The notes under the pieces: model-generated | The model's input: the letters and a program-made list of their open reading frames with translations, nothing else | The model's database searches: none | What the model was told of the DNA's origin: nothing | Position numbers and translations under genes: made by a program | Shown: positions 10,896 to 22,148 of the stretch, piece by piece | Layout: each line of letters begins with the position of its first letter | How positions within the stretch are numbered: position 1 is the first letter of the stretch | Origin: Locusta migratoria | Lineage: Eukaryota > Arthropoda > Insecta > Orthoptera > Acrididae | Assembly: GCA_026315105.1 (NCBI GenBank) | Contig: CM048748.1 | Coordinates: 477,241,150-477,305,149 of the forward strand | DNA: 64,000 bases | Direction of reading: 5' to 3'

Positions 10896-12592
10896 GACAT
10901 GGCAATTCGACATTTCGTAATGATGTGGAACGTGTCAGTTTCGTAAATGGTGCACATACATCACAATGTTGTAATAATTTCCTAATTTTCTTTGTTTATC
11001 TATTTATTTAAATTTCAAGTTTTATCTAAAAATGGAGTTACAAATGTTCAAAAATGTTCAAATTGTTGTAAAGCTTATGGGACTTAACTGCAGGGTTACC
11101 AGTCCCTAAACTTACAAACTACTTATGAACTAACTTATACTAAAGACAGCACAAACATCCATGCCCGAGGGAGGATTCGAGCCTCCGACGCGGGAGCCGC
11201 GCGATCCGCAACGTGGCGGTCTTGACCGTTCAGCTAATCCCGCGCGGCGAAGGAGTTTCCATCCACATATTCATTTAATTCCTTTTTAAATACCAGTTGG
11301 CTATATGCTTTTTGGTAAGTGACCGAAGAGTTTTATGCAGCATAATTCGCCCAATTCTGTGCCAAAGTTGGATTTAACCTTGAATAGTGAATATCACCCT
11401 TTCTCCTAGTGTTGTAGCTATGCATGCTGCTATTACTTTCGAATTGGGTCATATTACTAATAACAAATTTCTTCAGTGACTATATGTACATTGATATATT
11501 ATAAAGCTACAGTGAAGAATCCTAGATCTTTAAATAAACGTGTGCTCCAGCAATTATTCTGATTACACACTTTTGTGCAATGAATACTTTTTTACTCAAC
11601 GTTGAATTGTCCCAGAATATCATCCCATATGAAATCAGAGAATGAAAACAGGCATAGTAAGCTAATTTACTGAGTGTAGATCACCAAATTTTGCAATGAC
11701 CCTGATAGCATAAGTAGCTGAACTCAAACGTATCACCATATCTTCAATATGTTTCTTCCAATTCAATCCCTAGTCAATGCAAAAACCTAAAAAATTTTGA
11801 ATATTCTATCTTAGCTACAGATTTATGTTCAAAGTCTAAATTTATTAATGGTTCCATGTCATTTACTGTATGAAACTGTATATGCTGGGTTTTATCAAAG
11901 TTTGATGTGAGTTCATTTGTAGAGACCCACTTAACAATTTTCTGAAGTACATCATTTGCAATTTCATCAGTTACTTCCTGTTTCTCAGGCGTGATAGCTA
12001 TTCTTGTATCGTCAGCAAAAAGTATTAGCTTAGCATCTTCGTGAAGTAGAATGGCAAGTCATTAATATATATATTAAGAAAAGCAAAGGACCAAAAACAG
12101 AACCCTGTGGGACCCCATTTTTGATAACTTCCCAGTTAGAGGAATGAATTTTTTCTTCCGTAGCATGTGATTTGGTTATTTCAACTTTATGCACTCTTCC
12201 AGTTAAGTATGGTTTAAACCATTTGTGCACTTTTCCACTCATACCACAATACTTAAGCTTCTCTAGAAGAATCCCACGATTTACACAATCAAATGCCTTT
12301 GAGAGACTACAAAAAATCGCAACTGGTGATTCCGGTTATTCAAAACATTTAGTATTTCATCAGTGAAGGTATATATAGCATTTTCTATTGAAATGCTTCT
12401 TTAAAAACCAGACTGGCATTATGTTAGAATTTTTTTTTTACCAATATGTGAAGCTACTCGAGAATACATAACTTTTTTCAAAAAATTTGGATAAATCTGT
12501 CAAAAGTGAGATGGGTCAGTAGTTGTTGTCATCAGACGTATTCCCTTTTTTATACAAACATTTAAAGATAGCATATTTCAGTGTATATAGCA
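10896..12592 (-). mobile_element. LINE relic, RT to 3' end (family shared with 23588-25225)
   Basis: The minus-strand frame at 12030-12242 reads GKVHKWFKPYLTGRVHKVEI then IKNGVPQGSVFGPLLFLIYI, the RT finger/palm. The rest aligns in order with 23588-25225, for example CACCCTTTCTCCTAGTGTTG in both. The 3' end near 10896 has the shared GATGTGGAACGTGTCAGTTT-type block. It is interrupted by a SINE at 11042-11248 and bounded upstream by a (GT)n tract. Multiple frameshifts. Confidence 0.8.
11042..11248 (-). mobile_element. tRNA-derived SINE, variant head
   Basis: The body and tail match subfamily A, but the head region (CCGCGCGGGATTAGCTGAAC on the minus strand) and the GGAGGCTCGAATCCTCCC B box differ. 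This looks like a SINE with a different tRNA-like head attached to the same body. Flanks show a short imperfect repeat GGAGTT. Confidence 0.8.
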
Positions 12593-12597
12593 AAAGA

Positions 12598-12615
12598 GTG
12601 TGTGTGTGTGTGTGT
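12598..12615. repeat. (GT)n microsatellite
   Basis: Nine GT units directly at the upstream boundary of the LINE relic. Confidence 0.95.
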
Positions 12616-13447
12616 TGTCCTTAGCATAGGATTACGTTAGTTTAAGTTGTTTGCTAGTCTAGGAATAGATGACCGCAGTAGTTTGGTCCAACAAGTCTAC
12701 AAAATTTTGACATTTTATTTGGTAACTTTTCACAAGACGAAATATTGCATACGAATAGCACTAGAGTCCTGCAACCGTACTATTAGTTTGTTTCTGTCAA
12801 TAGACATTCTTCCATTACAAAAGAGTACGTTTGTACAAAAAGCACATTCTATGTATTATTAAACTCCGTGTATTTGATAACATTACGAACCCCTGACTAC
12901 CAATGCATTGCGTGAAAACCACAATTTAAGAGCATTTTTCGTGTCCGCAATAACTGCGATGTAAGTTCTAGTGTTCAAATGTTTGTTAAGCTTACGGGAC
13001 TTAACTGCGGGGTCATAATTTTCTAAATTATCAGTACCATTAGCGTACTAATTGAGTCATACATATTGTCCAGACGGAGTAAGTTAATTTCTGCTATCTG
13101 TGTGTGCACAGTCTCTGTATGAGATTTTGTAAGGAAAGGAAAGGTGAGTGATATTTTGGAAAGTTTGTCAGATAGGACCATAGTATTTGTTAATTACACT
13201 AATTGTCTTGCTAAATATTTTCAAAATTTAACTACACCACTTGCATTAATCACGAGTTTAGCATAACCAACCACGAAATTAAGGTCAGGTTTGTTATGTT
13301 GCTCAAACATTACAACAACACCACCACAGTTAATAACACGTAAATCCAAATTTATATATTTTTTTACCTCCACTCACACTTTTCTTCAATAAAATAAACA
13401 CCTTTCACCCAATACCCCTAACATCTATTTTCTTTCCTTACAAAATG
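12616..13447. other. Mostly unrecognised; contains a SINE tail relic
   Basis: At 12971-13018 the sequence GTTCAAATGTTTGTTAAGC followed by GGGACTTAACTGCGGGGTCA is the tail of a minus-strand subfamily A SINE cut off inside the body. The rest shows nothing recognised. Confidence 0.5.
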
Positions 13448-13760
13448 AACTTGTTAGAGGAGTTGTGAAAGTGGGACCCGTGGGGAAAAAGATACAAGAG
13501 AGTAGACTAAGGTGGGGTGGACACTTGCAGAGAACAGGGAAACAGTATATCGGAAACAGAGTTGAAGATATAATGTTTGAAGGAGGGAGACGGAGAGGAA
13601 GACCGAAGATGAGGTGGAGGGATAAGATAGTGGGGGACCTAAGGGAGAAAGGATGGAAGAAGGAAGAAGCAATGAATAAAGTATTATGGAGGAGAAGGAT
13701 CCAGACCCTACTTGGTGTAGGACAAGGCTACGATAAGATGAAAGAAGAAGAAGAATAGGG
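13448..13760 (+). mobile_element. LINE 3' fragment with (GAA)n tail
   Basis: A 97-codon open frame (13465-13758) reads SRLRWGGHLQRT, then RRRGRPKMRWRD, DLREKGWKKEEA and VLWRRRIQTLLG. This is the C-terminal Gly-His-(L/V) and G-R-P-x-x-R-W block typical of LINE ORF2 ends. It stops in a GAAGAAGAAGAATAG run, which serves as both the coding end and the microsatellite-like tail. 5'-truncated. Confidence 0.75.
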
Positions 13761-13889
13761 GAAAGGAACTCGGCAGTGTCCTTTGAAAGGAACCATATCG
13801 GCATTTTTCGGCAATGATTTAGGGAAGTTTACGAGTGAGTATTTGCCCAGATGACTGAGGTGTGGAAACATTAGAATAAAGTTCATGGT

Positions 13890-15130
13890 TTAGTTATGTG
13901 CGTTAAAAAGGAATAAGGAACAAGATCTATGACAATGACATACGAGTGAGGCGAAACCCATATTAATCGCGACAGCGTCTACGTACTCAGTGAAGCATGG
14001 AAACCTGCATTCAGCATGAGAAGAGGAATAAGATTCCGCATAACGAAATAATGTCGGCCGTGGACGGGGATACAGCGCAGACACCGCTGGGCGCGGACGG
14101 CTAGGGAGCGAGGTGCAAAGCAGACACCGCCAGCAGGCGTCGACGGCGCGGACGGCGGATGAAACGGCGGAACGAGGGAGCAGGTGGAAGCACTGCTCCC
14201 GCTCCGAGGCAGGCTCGGGTGGCAAAATTTTGTGCCAGTTTGACTCAGAGATGCGGCCGCTCTCCCGTGAAGGTTCTCATCTAAAATTACGTCGGGAGAA
14301 GCTAAAGAATCACATATTTGTCTTCGTTGAGTGGCTGTGCTTAAATTTGGCACACAAGTGTTCAGTAGACCATTGAACCGAGGTGTTTTCAGTGTGTATT
14401 TCATTCGCACTTCAGACTGTCGTAAATTTTATAGAGCACTCCTCCTAAGAATTTGAAAAGTTTCTTGACGACGGAGGCTACATTTCAGCATCTCGTGACG
14501 GCTGGAGCCCTGTTCCGGCCTGTCGGTCCCAGTATTTCGATCAGCATTACAGAACCGCAGAGAGATTCACTCCCGCCACACTTAAGGTATTTATGAATAC
14601 ACTGCATTCGCGGAGACTGCGACCGCTCGCAGCTGAATGCGGCGTCGACGGCCTTGCCGCCTCCGCCATCTGACGTATTTACGGCGCGCAGCGGCGGTGC
14701 CGCCGGCTGATATACGAGCGGCCCGCTCCTCGCGGCGCTGTTTATTTTCTGGCCGCAGTGACGCGCCTACAGATCGCCGGCGCACACTTTGGGACCCGAA
14801 ATAGCGCCGCGCGGCGCCCAGGAAATGTCTTCGGGGGCCAATCGGAAGATCCGCCGCGGCGGCGGGCGGATATTTCCAGTTCCGCAGATTATGCCCGCCG
14901 CCTAAATACTTTTCTGGCGACCGCTGCCGGATGCCCAATATCCGGCCCTGCCGGCTCATCTCCTGCTCTCTCCCCCCTCCAACCTCCCCCACCACCTTGC
15001 GACGACCAATAAGAGAGCTGCGGCGTCGCCTGGGGCCAGTGTCCGCAATGGCGGTGTTTCCAGCGCCGCCCCGCGCTAATTCTGACAAATGACTCAGAGC
15101 CAGTCGATGGCCGAATAGTGCCCGGATGTC
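13890..15130. promoter_or_regulatory. GC-rich block, candidate regulatory DNA
   Basis: CpG-dense, especially 14040-14230 and 14590-15080, with CCAAT-like CCAATCGG near 14839 and CCAATAAG near 15006 and several purine/pyrimidine-rich runs. No exon with splice sites and no domain in any frame. Its lack of repeats in a repeat-packed window is the main reason to suspect constraint. This is inference only. Confidence 0.25.
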
Positions 15131-15820
15131 GAAGCGATGGAGCCATTAGAGAACGAGGCCCTGGAAGACAGATCTCTGACTGCTCTGTTTTGCGACGACT
15201 TCGTGGTGGTGGACTACTATTTCCTCGCTTCAGTGCAGCATGCCTTAATCAAGTACGAGAGTGAGTCTGTAAAGAAGTCTCGATCTGATTTAGAGACGCC
15301 AGTAATGCATTTAGATTCCACGCAGGATAAGTTGGACGTTGGGCACAGACGATTTTCGTCCAAAGTGCCACGCGAGTTCATTCGGAAGTGGATGCCGCGT
15401 CAATACACTTGCGCCTGCGGGCCTGCGATCCAGGTACTTCCCCATTAGTGCTCGATTACTGTTACCTCCACCACTACCGCTCTGCCCACGCTTGCTCAGC
15501 AGTCTGCACGTCTACCGGCCAATTTATCCTGCGTGCACTCTACAATCCTGAAAACTGCTTTACTTTTCAGCTGACCGCACCCATAAATTTTAACAATCAT
15601 CCCATCGTTTGAGAAGGATTTAAAAGTCTGGATGTGGGGATTTTTGCGGCAGCGTTTGCATACTATAAGTGACGCCCTTGAGCTGCAGCTTTATTTGCTT
15701 CCTCAAACTGCTGCAATCCACAATACGGATGTGTCGCAGTGCTAGGGAAATACCCCTACAAAGTCCACATCACTACTGTGTCTACCTCGGTTTGCAACCT
15801 ATTTACTGACTCACAAACAT
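15131..15820. other. Unrecognised; one open frame of unknown meaning
   Basis: A 103-codon plus-strand frame at 15137-15448 starts with MEPLENEALEDRSL and is acidic near its start. It matches nothing I know, has no splice context that I can defend and may be chance. Confidence 0.3.
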
Positions 15821-16159
15821 ATACAGGGAGTTCCACGACAGTAAGTATTTTATGTGGTAATAATATGGGTGGTACAGTCAACAACTTCTGAGACTGGTCG
15901 CATGTCGGCCGCCTGGTTTAGTATAGCACATGGGTGGCGCCCTGGTACGGTACCCTGTCAGTAAGTCTCGCATCCCTGCAAGACACAGTTGAGTGCATGC
16001 ATTGGAAGGATATGTACGGTCGCAGTTGTGATGATGAGTTGATTATGCCACTCGGACCTTGACATGTCACAGTTACAGGAATGGGCACACATCAAGTTCT
16101 GCCAGACATTAGGCAAAACGGGAGAGGATACTTTTGAAATGATGCAGCAGGCATACGGT

Positions 16160-16450
16160 GAGACACATTGAATCGCGGTGTTGTGTTTACATGGCACCGT
16201 TCTTTTGTGCAAGTATGCCACACCTTGGAAGATGTCGTGTGTTCTGCTCGCTCACGAGCATTTCAAATGGAAATCCAGATCCAGGAAGTTGCAACGCTGG
16301 TGCGTGCCAACCGCTCCCAATCGGTAGAGGCTTTTGCAGCAGCAGCTGGGGTCAGCCATCGTACTGGCCACAATATTCTCACAAAAGACATCAAGATGTC
16401 TCGTGTTACCCAGCACAGTGTGCCACGAATCTTGTCGCAAGACCGACGTT
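16160..16450 (+). mobile_element. Mariner transposase N-terminal relic
   Basis: The frame at 16168-16521 reads CSARSRAFQMEIQIQEVATLVRANRSQSVEAFAAAAGVSHRTGHNILTKDIKMSRVTQHSVPRILSQD in order (key blocks: VRANRSQSVEAF, VSHRTGHNILT, MSRVTQHSVPRIL). This is the second helix-turn-helix and linker of a mariner transposase; the catalytic DDE/D part is missing and replaced at once by a SINE-like tail. Confidence 0.8.
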
Positions 16451-16486
16451 TTGATCGCATGACGACGTGTGATGATCTCTTCAGTT

Positions 16487-16555
16487 GTGATTTTCATTTA
16501 CGATCGGGACTGATGACCTAGCTATTTCGTCCCCTAAAAACCAACAACAACAACA
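16487..16555 (+). repeat. SINE-tail relic
   Basis: TACGATCGGGACTGATGACC then CCTAAAAACCAACAACAACA. The GGGACTGATGACC core is shared with subfamily A, but the ACAACAACAA tail is different, suggesting another SINE family with the same body motif. Confidence 0.5.
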
Positions 16556-16614
16556 ATCCTTCACGATCCGCTACCGAAACCATAACCAACCACCTGAAAC
16601 GCGTCAATGTGTGG

Positions 16615-16643
16615 TGGTTGGGGTGGGGGGGGGGGAGGGGTTG
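16615..16643 (+). repeat. G-rich run, possible quadruplex
   Basis: Uninterrupted runs GGGG, an 11-base G run and GGGG within 29 bases. G-quadruplex folding is possible on the plus strand. Confidence 0.6.
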
Positions 16644-17044
16644 TTATCCTCTAGGCAGCAAGTCTGAGATGACTGCAGTAGTAAACACCATATGACATGT
16701 GTACATTTTTTATTGAGTACATATGTATGTAACACAAAGAAACATATAACCAAACGAAAATGAGGATGATGGATGATTGTCAAAGTTTCGAGATACCAAC
16801 TACAGTGCGCTTTTGACTTCTCTTGATAACATCCCGTGTACTCCTTCTGAGATTATTCTTTGTGTTCTGTTATGAGGAGTGCACATTGAAGTTTCCGAAT
16901 GATATAATTAGCTCTTGTGGTTATCTTCTCTCAGTTGACTTTGCCTTTCAACAATGGACACAAACAAAAGTCCACAGAGATAAAGTCCGAAATAAGAGTG
17001 ATGTCAGGTGTGCTACAAGAAAGTGTCCTGGGACCATTGTTGTT

Positions 17045-17046
<2 letters not shown>

Positions 17047-17114
<68 letters not shown>
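17047..17114. repeat. (AT)n microsatellite inside RT codons
   Basis: About 34 AT units. It lies exactly where the palm codons for Ile-Tyr-Ile-Asn (ATATATATAAAT) are expected after the LLFN motif. The same site at 50258-50290 of a sister copy reads TCTATCTATATAAATGATAT. Confidence 0.97.
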
Positions 17115-17119
<5 letters not shown>

Positions 17120-17706
17120 GACTCTGCGGATAACATCGGAAGTTCACTAAGCCTTTTTGTGGATAATGCTGTAGTATATCGACAGGTTGTAACAATGGAA
17201 ATTGTATTGAAATACAGGAGGATCTGCAACGAATTGATGCGTGGTGCAGGGAATGTCCATTCAATCTCAATGTGGGCAAGTGTAATGTGCTAGGAATACA
17301 TAGAAAGAAAGATCCTTTATCATTTAGCTACACTATAGCAGATCAGCAAATGGAAGCATTAAGTGTGATTTGAAACGAAACGAACATATTAAAGTAATCG
17401 TCGGTAAAGCAAATTACAGACTTAGATTTATTGGAAGAATCCTAAGGAAATGCAGTCCGAAAACGAAGGAAGTAGGTTACAGTACACTTTTTCGCCCACT
17501 GCTTGAATACTGCTCACCGGTGTGGAATCCGTACCAGGTGGGATTGATAGTGGAAGTAGAGAAGATCCAACGGAGAGCAGCTCGCTTCGTTACAGGATCA
17601 TTTGGTAATCGTGAAAGCGTTACAAAAATGACCGATAAACTCTAGTGGAAGACTCAGTAAGAGAGACGCTCTGTAGCTCGGTACGGGGCTTTTGTCGAAG
17701 TTTGGA

Positions 17707-17890
17707 AAATTCAAAAATTTCAAACTGCATAGACATCAGTCCGTAGCTTACAAACTACTTAAACCAAGGTAAACTAACCTAAGGACAAACATACACACCC
17801 ATGCCCCAGGGAGGACTCGAACCTCCAAGGCGAGCAACCGCGCGCTCCGCAGAGGGACGCTTTAGACCGCTCGGATACACCACCGCGGCT
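17707..17890 (-). mobile_element. tRNA-derived SINE, subfamily B
   Basis: The minus-strand B box is GGAGGTTCGAGTCCTCCC. The body differs from subfamily A (AGTCCGTAGCTTACAAACTA and GTAAACTAACCTAAGGACAA on the plus strand). Exact 11-bp duplication CGAAGTTTGGA at 17696-17706 and 17891-17901, inside the LINE. Confidence 0.95.
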
Positions 17891-18169
17891 CGAAGTTTGG
17901 AGAACATACCTGTACCGAGAAGTCAAGAAATATATTGCTCCCTTGCACGTATATCTCGCGAAGAAATCGTGAGGATAAAGTCAGAGATATTAGACCCCAC
18001 ACAGGGGCATGCAGATAGTGCTTCTCAATTTACCCTCTGCCACACACCATCAGGTGGCTTCCGGAGTGTGGATGTAAATGTTGATGTAGACCCAGATGGC
18101 CAAAAATTCCCCGTTTCTATCGACCCATCTTCGGGGGAATGTCAGGTTTAGATAGTGTGTCACGTAACG

Positions 18170-18600
18170 ACCAGAATGTGTAGCAGCTGCGTCATGTTGG
18201 AAACTCCTTTCCAAGAAAGTGTAAATAACTGGGTGCTGTAAAATGGTGCGGAAACACCAGAGGCCCAAGCAACATATTGTCTAGCAGATCGCACCAAATA
18301 TTCGCAGAGAAGCGCTCTTGAGAAATGTGACTCCACAAGGGCATGTTGAAACACTGATATGAAGTACGGGTGTTATTGTGCCCAGACGAGTGAAAGTTGC
18401 TTCATAAGTGCAGAAAAAATAGGATTATATGGTGCTTTTGAAGTATCCATCGACCAAATTCTAATTGTTCGTTTTCGTCTCCTGCTAGGAGGTGTTGAAT
18501 GAGCTGTAAATGATACGGATGGTACCTGCGCGTACGCAATGTCCGCGGTACCCCTGTGTGTAGAACGCAGATGGAGCAGATATTCAACATGTGGTTGACA
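18170..18600 (-). mobile_element. Tc1/mariner-superfamily transposase relic
   Basis: Minus-strand frames read HPYHLQLIQHLL...LEFGRWILQ and, in a shifted frame, ATFTRLG and ESHFS with a following region like the domain at 36379-36760. The order matches the part between the helix-turn-helix and the second catalytic Asp in insect IS630/mariner-like transposases. Many frameshifts; no TIR found. Confidence 0.5.
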
Positions 18601-19553
18601 TCACTGTACCAATTGATTTATGTCTGTTTCCTCTACACAGAGTTCAGATGCACTGAGAATACTGGGCACTGACGCGAACCACGCAGTGCAGCGGTTCCCT
18701 ACCTGTGGGCCGCGGTCAGTCTCGCACTGGGCCGCCAACGATCGTCCAGAGTCGAAGACGAGGTAAAACTTACAGACAGGTTCAGGGGTTTCACTCGTCA
18801 GTTACCAAGGTCATCGAGGAAACATTGAAGTAAGAGTGTCGTATAGATCCTGTATCACCTGTTTCGTCAAGTAGATCAGTCGCTACCATGTTCAGCGGAC
18901 ACATTTCAATATACATAGAGAGAGGCTCTTGCAGTGAAAGGTTTTGACGAATATCTTTAAAAAATTGTCAATTTTATTAAACCAAGCCCAATAAGTTCGA
19001 GACTGTTTAGTGTATTGTGCGATGAAATGGGGAGTGAACACAAAGAACTTCTATTTTGCTGTCGAGAGGTAAAGTACTATCAAGATTGTTTGAACTTCGA
19101 GACGAACTAAGGATTTTTCTTACGGTGAATATTGTGCTGAAAAACGTGCAAGTTCCCACTTCCCAATAAACGTCCTTGACTAGCTAATTTCACTCATTAC
19201 CTCACTTGGGGAGCCCTCATAACTCAACCTTCCGCATCGTATCCTCCCTTTGCAAGCTAAGGGTTTGTCAAAATTGGAACAAGTTCTAGTGGTATGGAAA
19301 AAATTTCAAAAAATACCTATAGTACATGGTGAAAAAATGTTTGGGTACCCCTGCTGACTAGACACTACAGCAAAGTGTAACCATTTTCATGTTTCTTTCA
19401 CGCATTACTAGCCTAAAATTTAGGGTGAAATACAGTGGATCAAAATCCATTTGAAGTGGATTACTGTAAAAAATTGAAATTTTGATCAGGTGAGGAAGAC
19501 TTGCTAACTGAACTATCATGTACCCATGCTTTAAAATCGTATTTCCAAGGAAA
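18601..19553. other. Unrecognised stretch
   Basis: No recognised domain, tRNA-like box pair or paired terminal repeat. Confidence 0.4.
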
Positions 19554-19590
19554 CTGGAGCGCCTCAGTCACCTCAGCCACCGCGGCCGGC
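19554..19590 (-). repeat. SINE head fragment
   Basis: CTGGAGCGCCTCAGTCACC and CCACCGCGGCCGGC are the complement of the subfamily A head; only the A-box half is left. A full copy lies 20 bp downstream in the same orientation. Confidence 0.75.
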
Positions 19591-19610
19591 CAACTTTAAT
19601 CAAATCAAAT

Positions 19611-19803
19611 TTCAAATGTTTGTATAGCTTATGGGACTTAACTACGGGGTCAACAGTCCCTAAACTTACAAACTACGTATGAACTAGCTAATACTAAGGA
19701 CGGCACAAATATCCATGCCCGAGGGGGGATTACAGCCTCCGAACGTAGCGGCTGAGCATACTGTGACTGGCGCGCCGCAGACAGCTCGGCCACCGCGGCC
19801 GGC
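19611..19803 (-). mobile_element. tRNA-derived SINE, subfamily A
   Basis: The full body and head are present, but the B box is mutated (GGAGGCTGTAATCCCCC on the minus strand), which should weaken pol III transcription. Target duplication not resolved. Confidence 0.9.
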
Positions 19804-20108
19804 TTGGGGCTAAAGGCAACCAGTTTTAATCCCACCTATTTTAGTGTATTCGTCACTTTTACTTTTTATTTAGTTAAACTGGGCCTCCTAGATATTTTTA
19901 TGCAATCGGTGGGCCGCAGAGCAACATAGGTTGGGGACCGCTGACTTAGTGCATTCAACACAAGAGTGAAGTCTCTTGAATCTAGCAGTCTGCGCTTAGG
20001 AAGTGGTATGCCGTATTCTTTACAAGCGTCAGCAGCGTTTCCTTTATAAACTCGTACACAAATATCATATCGACATATTCGGCATGTCGTATACGCGTGC
20101 GTCATGTT

Positions 20109-20313
20109 GTGATGTTCAAATGTTTGTAAACGAATTGAAGTAGACTGCTATGGCCACCAATTCATAGACTTACAAACTACTTAAACTAACTTACACTAAG
20201 GACAACACACACTCACACACCCATGTCCGAGGGTGGACTCGAGCCTCTGACAGTGAACAACAGCGCGTTCCGCAACAAGATGCCTTAGAACGCTCGACCA
20301 CTCCACTGCGGCC
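20109..20313 (-). mobile_element. tRNA-derived SINE, diverged subfamily
   Basis: Minus-strand B box AGAGGCTCGAGTCCACCC and a body related to subfamily B (ACTTACAAACTACTTAAAC). Flanked by GTGCGTCATGTT (20097-20108) and GTGCGGCATGTT (20314-20325), an 11 of 12 match. Confidence 0.85.
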
Positions 20314-20325
20314 GTGCGGCATGTT

Positions 20326-20688
20326 TACACTCTACAATACAGTAGAAGAAGATGAAGATTTCAATGTAATTAAAGCACGACTTCACAAGTTGAATATCAA
20401 CTCTGTACTGCTGACATTCGATAAATACGCCGTCAGCAACCAGAAATATTGTTTATAATCAAGTTTTGAATTACATGAATGTATTGAGGTTACATATCAT
20501 TTGCATCTTCATGACAACGTTTGTTTCGATACTGCAGTTATTTATTTTGTACATTATGCAAGACAGCCTTATTTCTCAAATACTCTCCCATAAATACGAC
20601 ATGTTACTAAAAAAAGGAGATGGATAGAGAGAGAAGGGATACGACAAGTACTAACTCAAAGCTTTAATAAATAAATATTAAAAAATAA
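20326..20688. other. Unrecognised AT-rich stretch
   Basis: No feature recognised. Confidence 0.4.
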
Positions 20689-20714
20689 CCGGGCAACGCC
20701 GGGTTTTAAGCTGA
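20689..20714 (+). mobile_element. Helitron-like 3' terminus
   Basis: CCGGGCAACGCCGGG can form a short GC hairpin (20689-20703) and is followed after seven bases by CTGA, which fits the CTRR end rule of Helitrons. The sequence just after it (ATATCAAAATGAATGTTCGT, then CTGTATGTCC) resembles the 5' start of insect Helitron-like repeats. No helicase frame is present. Confidence 0.4.
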
Positions 20715-21956
20715 TGTATATATCAAAATGAATGTTCGTCTGTATGTCCTCTAGGTGTTCATAAAACATTTATTCGATTGCAATGAAACTTTGGTGAACT
20801 GTCCACTGAACGCGCAGGAAGGTTCCTGACCCAAAAACAAAAGAGCACGACACATAGCTCAGGAGACATGACGTCATAAATAATGAGAGGCTACCACGTG
20901 ACAATACAGAAATTTATGCATCAATTATTAGAAAATGAGAGTAGTTAGGGACCTACAACAAAGTTTTCATGTAATTTCGGACGTTTGTGAAGCGTTTTGT
21001 AACTGACGTCCCTTAACTTGTCTCTATAAAATTTACTTACAGGCTGAGGATCTGGAAACTGTTGTTCGGAATATTTAGAAAAACGCAAATGGAATTTAAA
21101 AGTAGTTGTAATCAAAGCAATTCACCTCGAAGAGTGACATCCGTTAACATAAAACTAGACTCCTCTGCAACACCCCCGGCGGCGGAAGGGGTTGACTAAA
21201 CCTTAAATAGGAACTCTTACATATTACGATTCTTCGTGAAAGTCTATATAACTTTCGGCGCTGAATCGGAAAAAATAAAATGTGATGAAAATTGATGAAG
21301 AAGGGTAATATCACAAACAAATGCACATGCGATGAGGATAATGAAGTTACAGTTTTTGATATTTTTGATAATTCTATCATATGACATATCCCAAAATTGA
21401 GTGGAGGACTGACTGTGATGCTCTCAGTGGAAGGTCATATGGTTCATTCTACTTCAATGATTCGAACTGTGCACGTCACTGCGGAACTGTTCCATGGTAT
21501 TAAGGATTAGATTAGACACCATTTCCTCCTACTTCGAGAATAACAGAAAGAACTTGTCAGATGTATGCTTATCAGTTCCCTGATAGCAATCTTCCTCCTG
21601 CAACGAGTTTCGCAGTATTGTCCAACTGTCTGCTGAAATTGGACCTCTTAATCCTAGAGAAAGAGTCCAATGTGTATTTGTTTCAGATATTCAACTATCA
21701 ACAGATTTTCCCTTTTTTTTATTACAGCGACGTCTACAAAATATTTTTTTAAAGCCTCAGTTAATATTTTTTCATGGAGAATGTAAATCTGCAATAAAAA
21801 AGAGGGGTTCGTATTAAAGATTTCAAAGTCATCGCCCCTCCCTCCCCGCCTCCGGGACTGCTGCTAGGGAGTGAGTTTTATGTTAATGGATGGTTCAGTT
21901 CCGCGTGAAAAACTTTTATTACAACTTTTTTTTTTAAATCCGATTTGTAATTCGCA
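20715..21956. other. Unrecognised stretch, Helitron-like start possible
   Basis: The first 150 bases may be the 5' part of a Helitron-like repeat. A CRE-like TGACGTCA lies at about 20869. The rest is unrecognised. Confidence 0.35.
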
Positions 21957-22148
21957 GCCGCAGTGGAGTGGCCGAGCGCATTGGGGCGCTATGCTCCGAT
22001 GCGCGAGGCCGTTGCCCTTCGGAGGTTCGAATCCTCCCTCGGGCATCGATGTTAGTATTGTCTTTAGTGTAAGTTAATTTATAATTAGTTTGTAAGTGTA
22101 GGGACTGATGACCCCGCAGGTAAGCCCCATAAGGTTAAGAAACATTTG
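21957..22148 (+). mobile_element. tRNA-derived SINE, long-variable-arm head
   Basis: The head GCCGCAGTGGAGTGGCCGAG is followed by GCGCTATGCTCCGATGCGCG and a CCTTCGGAGG before the B box GGTTCGAATCC. The head is longer than in subfamily A and looks closer to a real Leu/Ser tRNA. Body and tail are of the shared type (GGGACTGATGACCCCGC). Confidence 0.85.

Larger units (their letters stand above)
16915..18090 (+). mobile_element. LINE relic, RT to 3' end, (GATGTA)n-tailed
   Basis: The frame near 16990-17045 reads SEIRVMSGVLQESVLGPLLFN, the RT palm. The catalytic box follows as LFVDNAVVY at about 17150, where FADD is expected. The frame at 17370-17645 reads LRFIGRILRKC, LLEYCSPVWNPYQ and KIQRRAARFVTG. 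The 3' UTR ends at about 18090 in GTGGATGTAAATGTTGATGT. An (AT)n expansion at 17047-17114 and a SINE at 17707-17890 interrupt it. Confidence 0.85.

Noticed and set aside
14591..15088. 165-codon minus-strand frame
   Set aside because: Low-complexity Arg/Gly/Ala composition from CpG-dense DNA; other frames are open too; no motif.
15137..15448. 103-codon frame as a host gene
   Set aside because: No recognisable domain, no intron signals and no neighbouring exon; kept only as an unrecognised frame.
16823..17293. 156-codon frame through the (AT)n tract
   Set aside because: The Tyr-Ile repeat is only the translation of the microsatellite; the real content is the LINE RT.
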